Assembly: GCF_031583025.1 (NCBI RefSeq) | Contig: NZ_CP134062.1 | Location: forward strand, 5,925,234-5,989,233 | Direction of reading: 5' to 3' | Origin: Mycobacterium sp. Z3061 | GTDB taxonomy: Bacteria; Actinomycetota; Actinomycetes; Mycobacteriales; Mycobacteriaceae | DNA length: 64,000 bases | Shown: positions 1 to 8,494 of the stretch, piece after piece | How the letters are laid out: the number at the start of each line of letters is the position of its first letter | How positions within the stretch are numbered: the first letter of the stretch is position 1 | Notes under the pieces: model-generated | The model's database searches: none | Seen by the model: only the letters and a program-made list of their open reading frames with translations | What the model was told of the DNA's origin: nothing | Position numbers and translations under genes: made by a program

Positions 1-2
1 GC

Positions 3-1082
3 GCCGACGGCGACGTGATGCGCTGGTTCTGGCAGGCCTTCCCGATCGTGCAGGAGTCGGCCGCTCACGAACTTTGGGACGACGATGCCTGGCACCGACT
101 GGCCACTCGCGCGGTGCGACTCGCTCGCGACGCCGGTGCACTGGCCGTCCTGCCGCTGGCCCTGGTCTACCGCGCCGGTGTACACGTCCAGGCCGGCGAG
201 TTCGCGGCAGCCACCGCGCTGATCGAGGAAGCCGACGCCATCACGACCGCGACCGGCTATGCGCCGGTCAAGTATCACTCGGTGTTGCTGGCAGCCCTGC
301 GGGGCACCGAGTCCGAAGCCCTGAGCCTGATCGAGTCGGCGCGTCACGACGGCGTCGCCCGCGGCGAAGGGCGGGTGGTGGGCCTGACGAACTTCGCCCT
401 CGCCGTGCTCTACAACGGCTTGGGCCGCTACGAAGAGGCCTTCGGCGCCGCGCGCCATGCGTGTGCCGACGAGGACCTGGGCCTGTTCGGCTGGAGCCTG
501 ATCGAGCTCATCGAAGCCGCGGTGCGATGTGGTGAACTCGGTGCGGCGCGGGACGCGCTCGCCCAACTGGAGGAACGCGCGCTGGACAGCGGAACCGATT
601 GGGCGAGAGGGGTTTTGGCCCGGTCGCAGGCGCTGCTGGCCGACGACAGGAGAGCCGAGATCCGCTACCGGGAAGCCCTGGAGCGCCTGGGCAACACCCG
701 GATCGCGGTGCAGCTGGCCCGTGCGCATCTCGTCTACGGCGAATGGTTGCGCCGCTGCAACCGCCGCGTGGATGCCCGCGCTCAGCTGCACACCGCCCAC
801 GAGATGTTCACCCGGATGGGCGCCCAGGCATTCGCCGAGCGGGCTCGCCGCGAGCTGCTGGTCACCGGGCAGAAGGTGAGCAAGCGCTCGAGCGCGCCTG
901 CCGGTGAGCTGACCGCTCAAGAGGCGCAGATCGCCAAGCTGGCCGGTGACGGGCTGACCAACCCCGAGATCGCCGCGCAGTTGTTCATCAGTACCCACAC
1001 CGTGGAGTGGCACCTGCGCAAGGTGTTCGCCAAGCTCGGCATCAAGTCGCGCCGGCAACTGCGCACCACGGCTATCGATTGA
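3..1082 (+). CDS. LuxR-family transcriptional regulator, C-terminal part (5' end outside window)
   Basis: The frame is already open at the first bases, so the true start lies upstream; the GTG at 15 is internal to a longer gene. About 359 residues are visible. The last ~55 form a LuxR/GerE helix-turn-helix: LTAQEAQIAKLAGDG, then NPEIAAQLF and VEWHLRKVFAKLGI. Before it lies an Ala/Leu-rich helical region resembling the TPR-like part of large ATP-binding LuxR (LAL/MalT-type) regulators. The ATPase domain, if present, would be in the missing part. It probably binds DNA in response to a ligand; the target is unknown. The two enzymes just downstream on the same strand are possible targets. Confidence 0.85.
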   Translation, partial: ADGDVMRWFWQAFPIVQESAAHELWDDDAWHRLATRAVRLARDAGALAVLPLALVYRAGVHVQAGEFAAATALIEEADAITTATGYAPVKYHSVLLAALRGTESEALSLIESARHDGVARGEGRVVGLTNFALAVLYNGLGRYEEAFGAARHACADEDLGLFGWSLIELIEAAVRCGELGAARDALAQLEERALDSGTDWARGVLARSQALLADDRRAEIRYREALERLGNTRIAVQLARAHLVYGEWLRRCNRRVDARAQLHTAHEMFTRMGAQAFAERARRELLVTGQKVSKRSSAPAGELTAQEAQIAKLAGDGLTNPEIAAQLFISTHTVEWHLRKVFAKLGIKSRRQLRTTAID

Positions 1083-1176
1083 CCACGGGACCGACTACGG
1101 ACTTTCAAGGGCTCGACCGGACCCCTGGCCGGGTCATGCTGAAGGGGTCAATTTCGGGGACGTGAAAGGCGGGGCA

Positions 1177-1947
1177 ATGAAGATTTTGGTTATCGGTGGC
1201 ACCGGGCTGATCGGATCACAGGTGGTCGCCGACCTCACCGAGCTGGGGCACGAGGCCGTACCGGCCTCTCCGAGTTCCGGGGTCAACAGCGTGACCGGCG
1301 AGGGCCTCGCCGAGGCGATGACGGGCGTCGACGTGGTGGTGGACGTGTCCAACGCACCCTCATGGACCGACGAAGACGTCCTGAATTTCTTCACCACCTC
1401 GACCCGCAATCTGCTGGACGCGGAACGGGCCGCCGGCGTCGGGCACCACGTCGCGCTCTCGATCGTCGGCACCGACCGGGTGCCGGCAAGTGGTTACATT
1501 CGGGCCAAGGCAGCTCAGGAGAAGCTGATCGCCGAATCCGGCGCACCGTATTCGATCGTGCGGGCCACCCAGTTTTTCGAATTCGCGTTGGGCATCGCCG
1601 ATTCGGCGACCGAGGGCAACACGGTGCGCCTCTCTCACGAGGCGGCCATCCAGCCGATCGCAGCGCGGGACGTCGCAACGGCCGTCACCCGTGCGTCGGT
1701 CGGCGATCCACTCAACCGGATCATCAATATCGCCGGGCCGGACAAGTTCGGCATGGACGACCTGGCCCGGCTCGCGTTGGCCGCGCACGGCGACTCGCGC
1801 GAGGTGGTCACCGATCCGTCGGCCACGTACTTCGGCGCTGAGCTTGACGACCGCAGCATCGTCCCGGTGGAGGGCGAAGAGGTGATCATCTACGAGACCC
1901 GCTTCAGCGAGTGGGCGCCGGCTCACCTGACCAGCCCCGCGCGCTGA
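1177..1947 (+). CDS. NAD(P)-binding Rossmann-fold protein, NmrA/atypical SDR type
   Basis: The protein opens with MKILVIGGTGLIGSQV, a GGTGxIG dinucleotide-binding motif at the very N-terminus. Later parts read like NmrA/YwnB-type atypical SDRs (YIRAKAAQEKLI, then SIVRATQFFEF). Length is 256 residues. I chose the ATG at 1177, preceded by AAAGGCGGGG, over an upstream GTG at 1162, because the Rossmann strand should begin within a few residues of the start. Such proteins are NAD(P)H-dependent reductases or redox sensors; the substrate cannot be read from sequence. The next gene starts 5 bp after its stop, so the two are probably co-transcribed. Confidence 0.8.
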   Translation: MKILVIGGTGLIGSQVVADLTELGHEAVPASPSSGVNSVTGEGLAEAMTGVDVVVDVSNAPSWTDEDVLNFFTTSTRNLLDAERAAGVGHHVALSIVGTDRVPASGYIRAKAAQEKLIAESGAPYSIVRATQFFEFALGIADSATEGNTVRLSHEAAIQPIAARDVATAVTRASVGDPLNRIINIAGPDKFGMDDLARLALAAHGDSREVVTDPSATYFGAELDDRSIVPVEGEEVIIYETRFSEWAPAHLTSPAR

Positions 1948-1952
1948 CGGGC

Positions 1953-2681
1953 ATGTCGATGGAGCTGATCGACCACACGGCTGTGGTCACCGGCGGAACA
2001 GCCGGCATCGGGCTGGAGTCGGCGCGGCTGCTGGCCAGCGAAGGCGCCACTGTCGTCATCTCGGGCCGCGACCGCGCCCGGGGCGAGCGGGCGGTGCAGG
2101 CCATCGGCGGCAACGCGCGGTTCGTCCAGGTCGATATGGCCGACGCAGAGTCGGTGAGTGCGCTGGTGGAGCAGTGCGGGCAGGTCGACATCGTCGTCAA
2201 CAACGCCGCCAGCTTCCCGTCGGCGCTGACGGTCGATCAGGACCCGGAGACCTTCGAGACGATGTTCGACACCAACGTCCGCGGCGCCTATTTCCTGGTC
2301 GTGGGCCTGGTGCCGGGCATGCTGCAGCGCGGCCGGGGCAGCATCGTCAACATCACCACGATGGCCGCCTTCAAAGGCATCCCGGGCGCGTCCGGTTACA
2401 GCGCTTCCAAGGCCGCGCTGGAGTCCCTGACGCGGACCTGGGCGGCGGAGTTCGGACCGGGCGGGATACGGGTGAACAGCGTGGCACCCGGCCCCACCCG
2501 CACCCCCGGCGTCGCCGCCGAATGGGGCGACGTCAACGAGGAACTGGGCAAGGGGCTCCCGCTGGGCCGCACCGCCTACGCGGCCGAGATCGCCGAGGCG
2601 GTGCTGTTCCTGAGCTCACCGCGGGCCAGCTTCATCACCGGCTCGACACTGCATGTGGATGGCGGTGGCGCAGCGGTGTGA
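1953..2681 (+). CDS. Short-chain dehydrogenase/reductase (SDR)
   Basis: Classical SDR of 242 residues. The cofactor motif TGGTAGIG lies near the N-terminus, NNAAS is the NNAG-type motif, and the catalytic Ser and YSASK (Tyr-x3-Lys) follow in order. The C-terminus ends FITGSTLHVDGGGA, typical of FabG-like oxidoreductases. The start is ATG 1953 (MSMELIDHTAVV), or the ATG two codons later; the frame is open further upstream into the preceding gene, but that extension has no SDR character. Oxidises or reduces a hydroxyl/keto group with NAD(P); substrate unknown. It forms a two-gene unit with the upstream Rossmann protein. Confidence 0.85.
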   Translation: MSMELIDHTAVVTGGTAGIGLESARLLASEGATVVISGRDRARGERAVQAIGGNARFVQVDMADAESVSALVEQCGQVDIVVNNAASFPSALTVDQDPETFETMFDTNVRGAYFLVVGLVPGMLQRGRGSIVNITTMAAFKGIPGASGYSASKAALESLTRTWAAEFGPGGIRVNSVAPGPTRTPGVAAEWGDVNEELGKGLPLGRTAYAAEIAEAVLFLSSPRASFITGSTLHVDGGGAAV

Positions 2682-2691
2682 CCCGCTGCGA

Positions 2692-3567
2692 TCAGGCGAT
2701 GGCCCGCACGGCGCCGATCGCGACGCCGCCCCAGCCGGGCGGCACCACCAACCTGCCCACCACTACGCCCCGACCGGTCGCCGCGGTCATCCGCGCCTGC
2801 GTGGCCGCGGCGATCGGTCTGCCGGATGAGGTCATGCTGGTGGGCGAACTGATCGCCGAGGCGAACGCGCGCACGGGCGAGGTGAACCCGCAGTGCCGCA
2901 GCAACCGGGCGATCACGGAGTTCGCGGCCGCCGAACGCACCGGCCGGGCCAGGCTTCGCAGCGCCTGGGGTATGGCCGGCATCGCGGGCGCCAGCATCTC
3001 CGGCGTGCCGCTGTCGTCGTCGGCACCCATCAGCGCCGGCATGTTGTAGCCGAGCATGGGGGGCTCCAGCGACGGCAAGGTTGCGGCGGTCGACGACGCC
3101 GCGGCGTAGCGGTACATCGCGGTCGCATCCTGCGCCCACATCTCGCCGTATTCGGCTTCCAGAGCCGCGATCTCCGGCGTGTCGTGACCGGTCGGGTTGG
3201 TGGCGGCCAGGGCGGACAGCCGGGCGCGGTTGGACGCGATCGCCTGGGGCGGCACGGTAGCGGCGAATGCGTCTTCGAATGCGCCGGCTGCCGCCCTGGC
3301 CTGCGCGGCGATCTGATCGGCCTTCGCCGCGGTGCGGTTCAGCCAGCGCAGATAAGGCGCGGTGGCGGTGGTCATCGCCTCGGACGCAGAGCCCTGCCAA
3401 CCATCGGCGTTCAGCGCCGCGATAGTGGCGCGGTAGGAGGCAACCGTGCCGTAGAGCTCGTCGGCCAACCGCTCCCAGGCATTGGCCGCCTCCAGCATCG
3501 ACCGGGATCGTGGACCGTCGTACATTCGCGCGGAATTGACTTCCGGCGGGACCTCCGCGAAATCCAT
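2692..3567 (-). CDS. PPE family protein, short, SVP-like
   Basis: The N-terminus (MDFAEVPPEVNSARMY) carries the Pro-Pro-Glu signature, and WQG at residues 57-59 is the W-x-G turn of the PPE helical hairpin. The PPE domain covers about residues 1-175. The C-terminal part is short (291 residues in all, against roughly 350-420 for common PPE-SVP proteins) and contains GRLVVPPGW, a weak echo of the GxxSVPxxW motif. PPE proteins are exported by type VII (ESX) systems, usually with a PE partner; no PE gene is adjacent, so the partner must be encoded elsewhere. The stop lies 10 bp from the convergent SDR stop. Confidence 0.85.
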   Translation of the reverse strand: MDFAEVPPEVNSARMYDGPRSRSMLEAANAWERLADELYGTVASYRATIAALNADGWQGSASEAMTTATAPYLRWLNRTAAKADQIAAQARAAAGAFEDAFAATVPPQAIASNRARLSALAATNPTGHDTPEIAALEAEYGEMWAQDATAMYRYAAASSTAATLPSLEPPMLGYNMPALMGADDDSGTPEMLAPAMPAIPQALRSLARPVRSAAANSVIARLLRHCGFTSPVRAFASAISSPTSMTSSGRPIAAATQARMTAATGRGVVVGRLVVPPGWGGVAIGAVRAIA

Positions 3568-3730
3568 TCCGTCACCTCCGAGCGGCTCGCTGGCCGGCCG
3601 CAGCGCTCATCATGCGGTTCGCCGGTTACCTGAAGCCGCGGTTTTTGTTCATCTTTCGTTAACCTCAGGTTAGGTCAATGTTAGCCCGAAGCGGTGGAGC
3701 CGGCGTGACTCGCCCGCGACTGCGACGCCC

Positions 3731-6700
3731 TCAGGCCTGACGCACTGCCTGCTGCGCCAGCTGGACGCGTGAGGTGAAGCCGAGCTTGGTGTACATGTGC
3801 GTCAGGTGCGCCTGCACGGTGCGGGGCGAGACGAACAGCCGTTCGGCGATGTCCTTGTTCGTCAGTCCCGCGCTGACCAGTCGGGCCACGTCGAGTTCCG
3901 CGGGAGTCAGTGACGCCCAACCGGTCGCGGGCCGCTTACGCTCACCATGTCCACGCAGCGCATAACCGATGACCTCGTCGGCGGACAGGGCCGCACCGTC
4001 GGCCCACGCCGTCTCAAAATCCTTCTCCCCCAGTTCATTACGACACGTCGTGAGCAACGCGGGATAGCCGGCCTGGTAGACCGGGAACCGGTAATCGCCC
4101 GCTCGGGCACGCATGGCGTCCGCCGCGCCCAGGAGGCGGGCCGCTTCGGCATGGCTACCGGCGTCGACGGCCAACCGGGCGAGGAGCTCCAAGGTCGCGG
4201 GCACCGCGAGACGACACTGTTTGTCGGCCGCGATCGAGAGGGCCTGCCGGGCGTCGCGCCGCGCCTGCTCGCGATCGCCACGATCCGCCGCGACGTACGC
4301 CCGAATGCTCAGAGCGAGCAGCTGATGCCAGCCCGACATGGTCGCCACGGCTTCGTCGGCCAGTTGCTGCGCCCTGTCCAGGTCACCGTCGATGTGGGCG
4401 CACAGCGCGACGGCGGTGACGGCCACCGTGCCCCGCTGCACCGCGGGCAGTTCCCACACCTTGGCGCCGAGGCGGCGCGCCGCGGCCACGTCCCCGTCGC
4501 CCGCGGCCGATAGGGCCAGCACGGTCTCGGCCGTGCGTTCCAGCATGTCGTCGAGCTCGGCTGCCGTCGTGATGGCCTCCCGGCCAACGCTTTTGGCTGC
4601 GGCGACATCGCCCCGATAGACCAGGGCACAGCCCTGGCTGACCAGACACAGCATCATGCCCACGACGTCGTTGTCGGATTCACATTCGGTGCGGACGCGC
4701 CGGAAGGTGTCGATGGCCCCGTCCAGATCGGCGCGAAACATCTGGGCCATGCCCATGGCCCAGCGGCAGGTGTGCGCATTCGACCAGTCGTGCAGTGCAT
4801 CGGCGAGGTCAGCACCCTCACCGCCGATGGCGCGGGCGGCGACCGAGTCGCCGGCCATGGCGGCGAGATAAGCCTGGCGACCCAGGATCTGGCTGAGTCG
4901 CCAGTCATCGCCCGTCTGGCGCGCCAGGTCGATCGCCTCGGCGAAATATGTTGCTGCAGAAGCGAAATCGAGACCGGCGATGCAGCCGGCCGCGGCCAGA
5001 GTTCTGGCCAGCAGCGCGGGGTCGCCGAGTTCACGCGCGGTGGCGATGGCACGTTGCACCATTCCCCCGCTGTCGATGGCCGCGGTGAAGGAGTCCAGCA
5101 CCGCGTTGTCGGCCACCGCCCGGGCGTAGATCGCCGGGTCCACATCGTCCGGATCGAAACCGTCGTCACCCAGGATCGAACCGAACCAGGACAAGCCTTC
5201 TCGCAGGAGTCCCCGGCCTTGCCACACCGGCAGCAACGAGGACGCCAGCGCCAGAGCGGCCGCGTGGTCGTCACTGTCACAGCAGTGGGCGAAGGCCGCG
5301 CGCAGGTTATCGATGTCTGCCTCGGTTCGGGCCACGCTGCGCCGAAAGTCTTTGCGCGCCGGACGATCCAGCTCGGCGGCCAGTGCCGTGTAGTGATCCC
5401 GGTGCCGACGGCGCACAGTGTCGGCCTCACCGGATTCGGTGAGCTTCTCCACGGCGTAGGCGCGGATGGTCTCGAGCATCCGGTAGCGCGCCCGTTCGGC
5501 GATGTTGTCGGCCTGCACCAGTGATTTATCGACCAGCAGCGTCAACTGGTCCAGCACCTGATAGCGCTGTACGCCCTCGCCACCACACACCGCGACGGCG
5601 GCGTCGAGGTCGAAGCCACCGGCGAATACCCCTATCCGGCGGAACAGCACGCTTTCGGTGTCGGTGAGCATGGAATGCGACCAGTCCACCGAGGCGAGCA
5701 GGGTCTGCTGGCGCCGGACGGCGGTATGCGCACCGCCGGTGAGCAGCTGGAACCGGTCGTGCAGGCTATCGCGGATGTCGGCCGCCGACAGGGCACGCAT
5801 GCGCGCGGCGGCCAGCTCGATGGCCAGCGGCATTCCGTCGAGGCGGCGGCAGATCTCGGCGACCGCCTCGACGTTGCCATCGGCCAGGGTGAAGTCCGCC
5901 CGGACGTAACGGGCGCGGTCGGTGAACAATTCCATCGCTTCATCGGCCAGCGCCAGGGAGGGCACCTGCCAGTTGACCTCCGCGGCGGTGCGCAGCGGTT
6001 CGCGGCTGGTGGCCACCAGCCGCACGCCGGCACAGCGCCCCAACAGCGCGGCGGCAACTGCCGCAGCCGCTTGTAGGACGTGCTCGCAATTGTCGAGCAC
6101 GACCATGGCCTCCCGGTCCGCGATGCGGGCGGCGACGGCGTCGACGATCGAGCGGCCCGGCTGACTGTGCAGACCCAACGCTTGCGCGACGGCGGCTTCC
6201 ACCAGTTCGGGGTCGGCGATCGGCGCGAGATCGACGTAATAGACCGATTCCCCGTTTCCGCTGCCGTAGTGCTTGGCCAATTGAATTGCCAGCCGGGTCT
6301 TGCCGACGCCACCCGCGCCCGTGAGGGTGACCAGGCGATGTTCACCGAGGATCCCGGCGAGTTCCGCAATCTGCGACCTGCGGCCCACGAAGCTGGTCAG
6401 TGGTACCGGAACAGTCTGGGCCGCAGCACTGTTCGGGGACCGAAGCGGTGGGAAGTCGACGCGCGAATCGGGATGGCACAGCTGCATGATGCGTTCAGGC
6501 CGAGCGATGTCACGCAGCTGGTGGGTGCCGAGGTCGGTCAGCCAGGCCCCCTGCGGCAGGTTGTCGACCACCAGCTGCTCGGTAGCCGCCGTCAGCACCG
6601 TCTGGCCGCCGTGCGCGAGATCCCGTACCCGCGCGGCCCGATTGATCGTGGGCCCCATGTAGTTGGCCGCATCGCGCAGCTGAATCTCCCCGGTGTGCAG

Positions 6701-7057
6701 GCCGATCCGCAGCCGCAGCGGCGCCAGCGGTGAGCGCTGCAAGGCCAGGGCACATGCCGCCGCGTCGCTGCCCCGCGCGAACGCGATGACGAAGCTGTCA
6801 CCCTCGCCCTGTTCGACGGGACGCACCCCGTGGTGCGCGTCGACCAGCCGCGACAACGTCGTATCCAGGCGCGCCACCGCCTCGCTCATCTCGGCCGGTT
6901 GGTTCTGCCACAGCCCGGTGGACCCCTCGACGTCTGCCAGCAGCAACGTCACCGTTCCGGTAGGCAGTTCGCTCACGCCAAGCTCATTCCAGTTCACCGG
7001 CGCGTCCGCGCGGGGCTCAGATTCACCCATGCTAGCCAGCATGCGATGCCCCGGCAT
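3731..7057 (-). CDS. Class III adenylate cyclase-like / NB-ARC ATPase / LuxR regulator
   Basis: Three-part regulator of 1108 residues, the size of Mycobacterium tuberculosis Rv0386-type proteins. Residues ~33-195 are a class III cyclase domain: metal-site Asp in LLLADVEGST (~42), QGEGDSF with Asp87, and the INRAAR motif (~138-143). The usual Lys before Gly-Asp is Gln83, as in the atypical Rv0386 group, so cyclase activity may be weak or altered. Residues ~220-500 are an NB-ARC ATPase with Walker A GAGGVGKT (247-254) and Walker B VVLDNCEH. TPR-like helices follow, and a LuxR HTH ends the protein (VSPRTVQAHLTHMYTKLGF). The ATG at 7057 is used; in-frame ATGs at 7042 and 7030 are alternatives. 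Confidence 0.9.
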   Translation of the reverse strand: MPGHRMLASMGESEPRADAPVNWNELGVSELPTGTVTLLLADVEGSTGLWQNQPAEMSEAVARLDTTLSRLVDAHHGVRPVEQGEGDSFVIAFARGSDAAACALALQRSPLAPLRLRIGLHTGEIQLRDAANYMGPTINRAARVRDLAHGGQTVLTAATEQLVVDNLPQGAWLTDLGTHQLRDIARPERIMQLCHPDSRVDFPPLRSPNSAAAQTVPVPLTSFVGRRSQIAELAGILGEHRLVTLTGAGGVGKTRLAIQLAKHYGSGNGESVYYVDLAPIADPELVEAAVAQALGLHSQPGRSIVDAVAARIADREAMVVLDNCEHVLQAAAAVAAALLGRCAGVRLVATSREPLRTAAEVNWQVPSLALADEAMELFTDRARYVRADFTLADGNVEAVAEICRRLDGMPLAIELAAARMRALSAADIRDSLHDRFQLLTGGAHTAVRRQQTLLASVDWSHSMLTDTESVLFRRIGVFAGGFDLDAAVAVCGGEGVQRYQVLDQLTLLVDKSLVQADNIAERARYRMLETIRAYAVEKLTESGEADTVRRRHRDHYTALAAELDRPARKDFRRSVARTEADIDNLRAAFAHCCDSDDHAAALALASSLLPVWQGRGLLREGLSWFGSILGDDGFDPDDVDPAIYARAVADNAVLDSFTAAIDSGGMVQRAIATARELGDPALLARTLAAAGCIAGLDFASAATYFAEAIDLARQTGDDWRLSQILGRQAYLAAMAGDSVAARAIGGEGADLADALHDWSNAHTCRWAMGMAQMFRADLDGAIDTFRRVRTECESDNDVVGMMLCLVSQGCALVYRGDVAAAKSVGREAITTAAELDDMLERTAETVLALSAAGDGDVAAARRLGAKVWELPAVQRGTVAVTAVALCAHIDGDLDRAQQLADEAVATMSGWHQLLALSIRAYVAADRGDREQARRDARQALSIAADKQCRLAVPATLELLARLAVDAGSHAEAARLLGAADAMRARAGDYRFPVYQAGYPALLTTCRNELGEKDFETAWADGAALSADEVIGYALRGHGERKRPATGWASLTPAELDVARLVSAGLTNKDIAERLFVSPRTVQAHLTHMYTKLGFTSRVQLAQQAVRQA

Positions 7058-7186
7058 CGCCCAACATCAGCGGATATGCGTAGAAACCCACTCCAGCGCG
7101 ACCGCGCGCAAATTACGCGATCCGGCCAATGCTCCCGGCCCCGCACCCGCCGCATAGTCGAGGCATCGGCGAACGAGGAGGAACAC

Positions 7187-8368
7187 ATGACCCGACACAT
7201 CTGCAACACCGCGGTCGACGCGGTCATCGCGGGGCACTACGACGAACGCTTCGGCGAACTCGCGGTCGCATTCGCCGACGAGATCACCACCGGTGGTGAA
7301 CTCGGTGCGGCCATTGCGATCGACATCGGCGGCGAGATGGTCGTCGACATCTGGGGCGGTTACACCGACCAGGCGAGAACCCGCCAGTGGGACAGAGACA
7401 CCATCGTCAACGTCTTTTCAAGCACCAAGAACGTCACCGCCCTGGCCGCACTGCTACTCATCGACCGCGGCGCCCTGGACCCGTACGCCCCCGTCGCCCG
7501 GTACTGGCCGGAGTTCGCCGCGAACGGAAAACACGGCATCGAGGTGCGTCACGTGTTGAGCCACACGTCGGGGGTCTCGGGCTGGGAGTTGCCGTTCACC
7601 ATCGAAGACGTCTACGACTGGGAGAAGTCCACCACGCAACTCGCGTCGCAGGCGCCGTGGTGGGAACCCGGCAGCGCCTCCGGATATCACGCGGTGAACA
7701 GCGGGCATCTGGTCGGCGAGCTGGTCCGGCGCGTCACCGGGATGACTTTGAAAGATTATGTGCGCGCGGAGATCGCGCGTCCGTTGAACGCTGACATCCA
7801 GATCGGCGCACTACCCGAAGACGACAGCCGCATCGCCGAGTTGATCCCGCCCCCGCCGCTGGACGTGCCGCTGGACGCGGTGCCCGAGGATCACCCGATG
7901 CGCAAGACTTTCGGGATGCTCGCGCCGAATGCGGAAGCCGCGTTGCTGGCGCAGACAACCGCCTGGCGCCGCGCGGATATCGGCGCGGCCAACGGTCATG
8001 GCAACGCCCGCTCGCTGGTGCGCGCACTGTCGGCAATCTCGTTGGGCGGCATGGCTGATGGTGTGCGGCTCCTCAACCCGGACACCATCGATCTCATCTT
8101 CACCGAACAGGCCGACGGCATCGACCTGGTGCTCGGCATGCCCGCACGCTGGGGCATCGGCTTCGCGATGCCCAAACACGAAGCGGTGCCGGATATCCCG
8201 GACGGCAGGATCTGCTATTGGGGCGGCTGGGGTGGCTCGATGGTGGTGATGGACACCGATCGTCGGATGACGTTCTCCTACGTGATGAACAAGATGGGGC
8301 AGGTGACCTCGGCCGGATCCGACCGGACCCAGAAGTACACCCGGCTGATCTACGAGGCAGTGAGGTGA
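7187..8368 (+). CDS. Serine hydrolase of the beta-lactamase/EstB esterase fold (LipE/LipP-like)
   Basis: Predicted 393-residue serine hydrolase. The SxxK nucleophile motif is FSSTKN, followed by HTSGVSGWE, the Y-H-A form of the second motif (GYHAVNSGHLVGELVRR), and a Gly-rich WGGWGGS near the C-terminus in place of KTG. This pattern is typical of EstB/LipD-type mycobacterial esterases rather than true beta-lactamases. It should hydrolyse short-chain esters; the physiological substrate is unknown. The ATG at 7187 has an excellent GAGGAGG ribosome site; the frame is open further upstream but without the signal or fold. No signal peptide is evident, so it is probably cytosolic. Confidence 0.88.
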   Translation: MTRHICNTAVDAVIAGHYDERFGELAVAFADEITTGGELGAAIAIDIGGEMVVDIWGGYTDQARTRQWDRDTIVNVFSSTKNVTALAALLLIDRGALDPYAPVARYWPEFAANGKHGIEVRHVLSHTSGVSGWELPFTIEDVYDWEKSTTQLASQAPWWEPGSASGYHAVNSGHLVGELVRRVTGMTLKDYVRAEIARPLNADIQIGALPEDDSRIAELIPPPPLDVPLDAVPEDHPMRKTFGMLAPNAEAALLAQTTAWRRADIGAANGHGNARSLVRALSAISLGGMADGVRLLNPDTIDLIFTEQADGIDLVLGMPARWGIGFAMPKHEAVPDIPDGRICYWGGWGGSMVVMDTDRRMTFSYVMNKMGQVTSAGSDRTQKYTRLIYEAVR

Positions 8369-8373
8369 CTACA

Positions 8374-8388
8374 TACCCCCATGGGGTA
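8374..8388. promoter_or_regulatory. RicR/CsoR-type copper operator upstream of mmcO
   Basis: TACCCCCATGGGGTA is an exact TACCC-N5-GGGTA inverted repeat, the form described for the copper-sensing repressor RicR in Mycobacterium tuberculosis, whose regulon includes mmcO. It begins six bases after the esterase stop and 106 bases before the mmcO ATG. The placement and match make Cu(I)-induced derepression of mmcO likely; no ricR gene lies in the window. Confidence 0.8.
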
Positions 8389-8494
8389 CCGTGCCTGGAG
8401 ATCGGCCGGCGAACGGCTTGCGTAATACCGCGGACCTGAGCAGGGTAGAAGGCGCCTTCTCGACGATCGACACGACGCAAAGGAGGAGCAGTCA

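Noticed and set aside
2174..3049. 291-codon plus-strand frame over the SDR end and the PPE gene
   Set aside because: Arg/Gly-rich shadow of two better-supported genes (SDR motifs, PPE motifs) on the other frame and strand.
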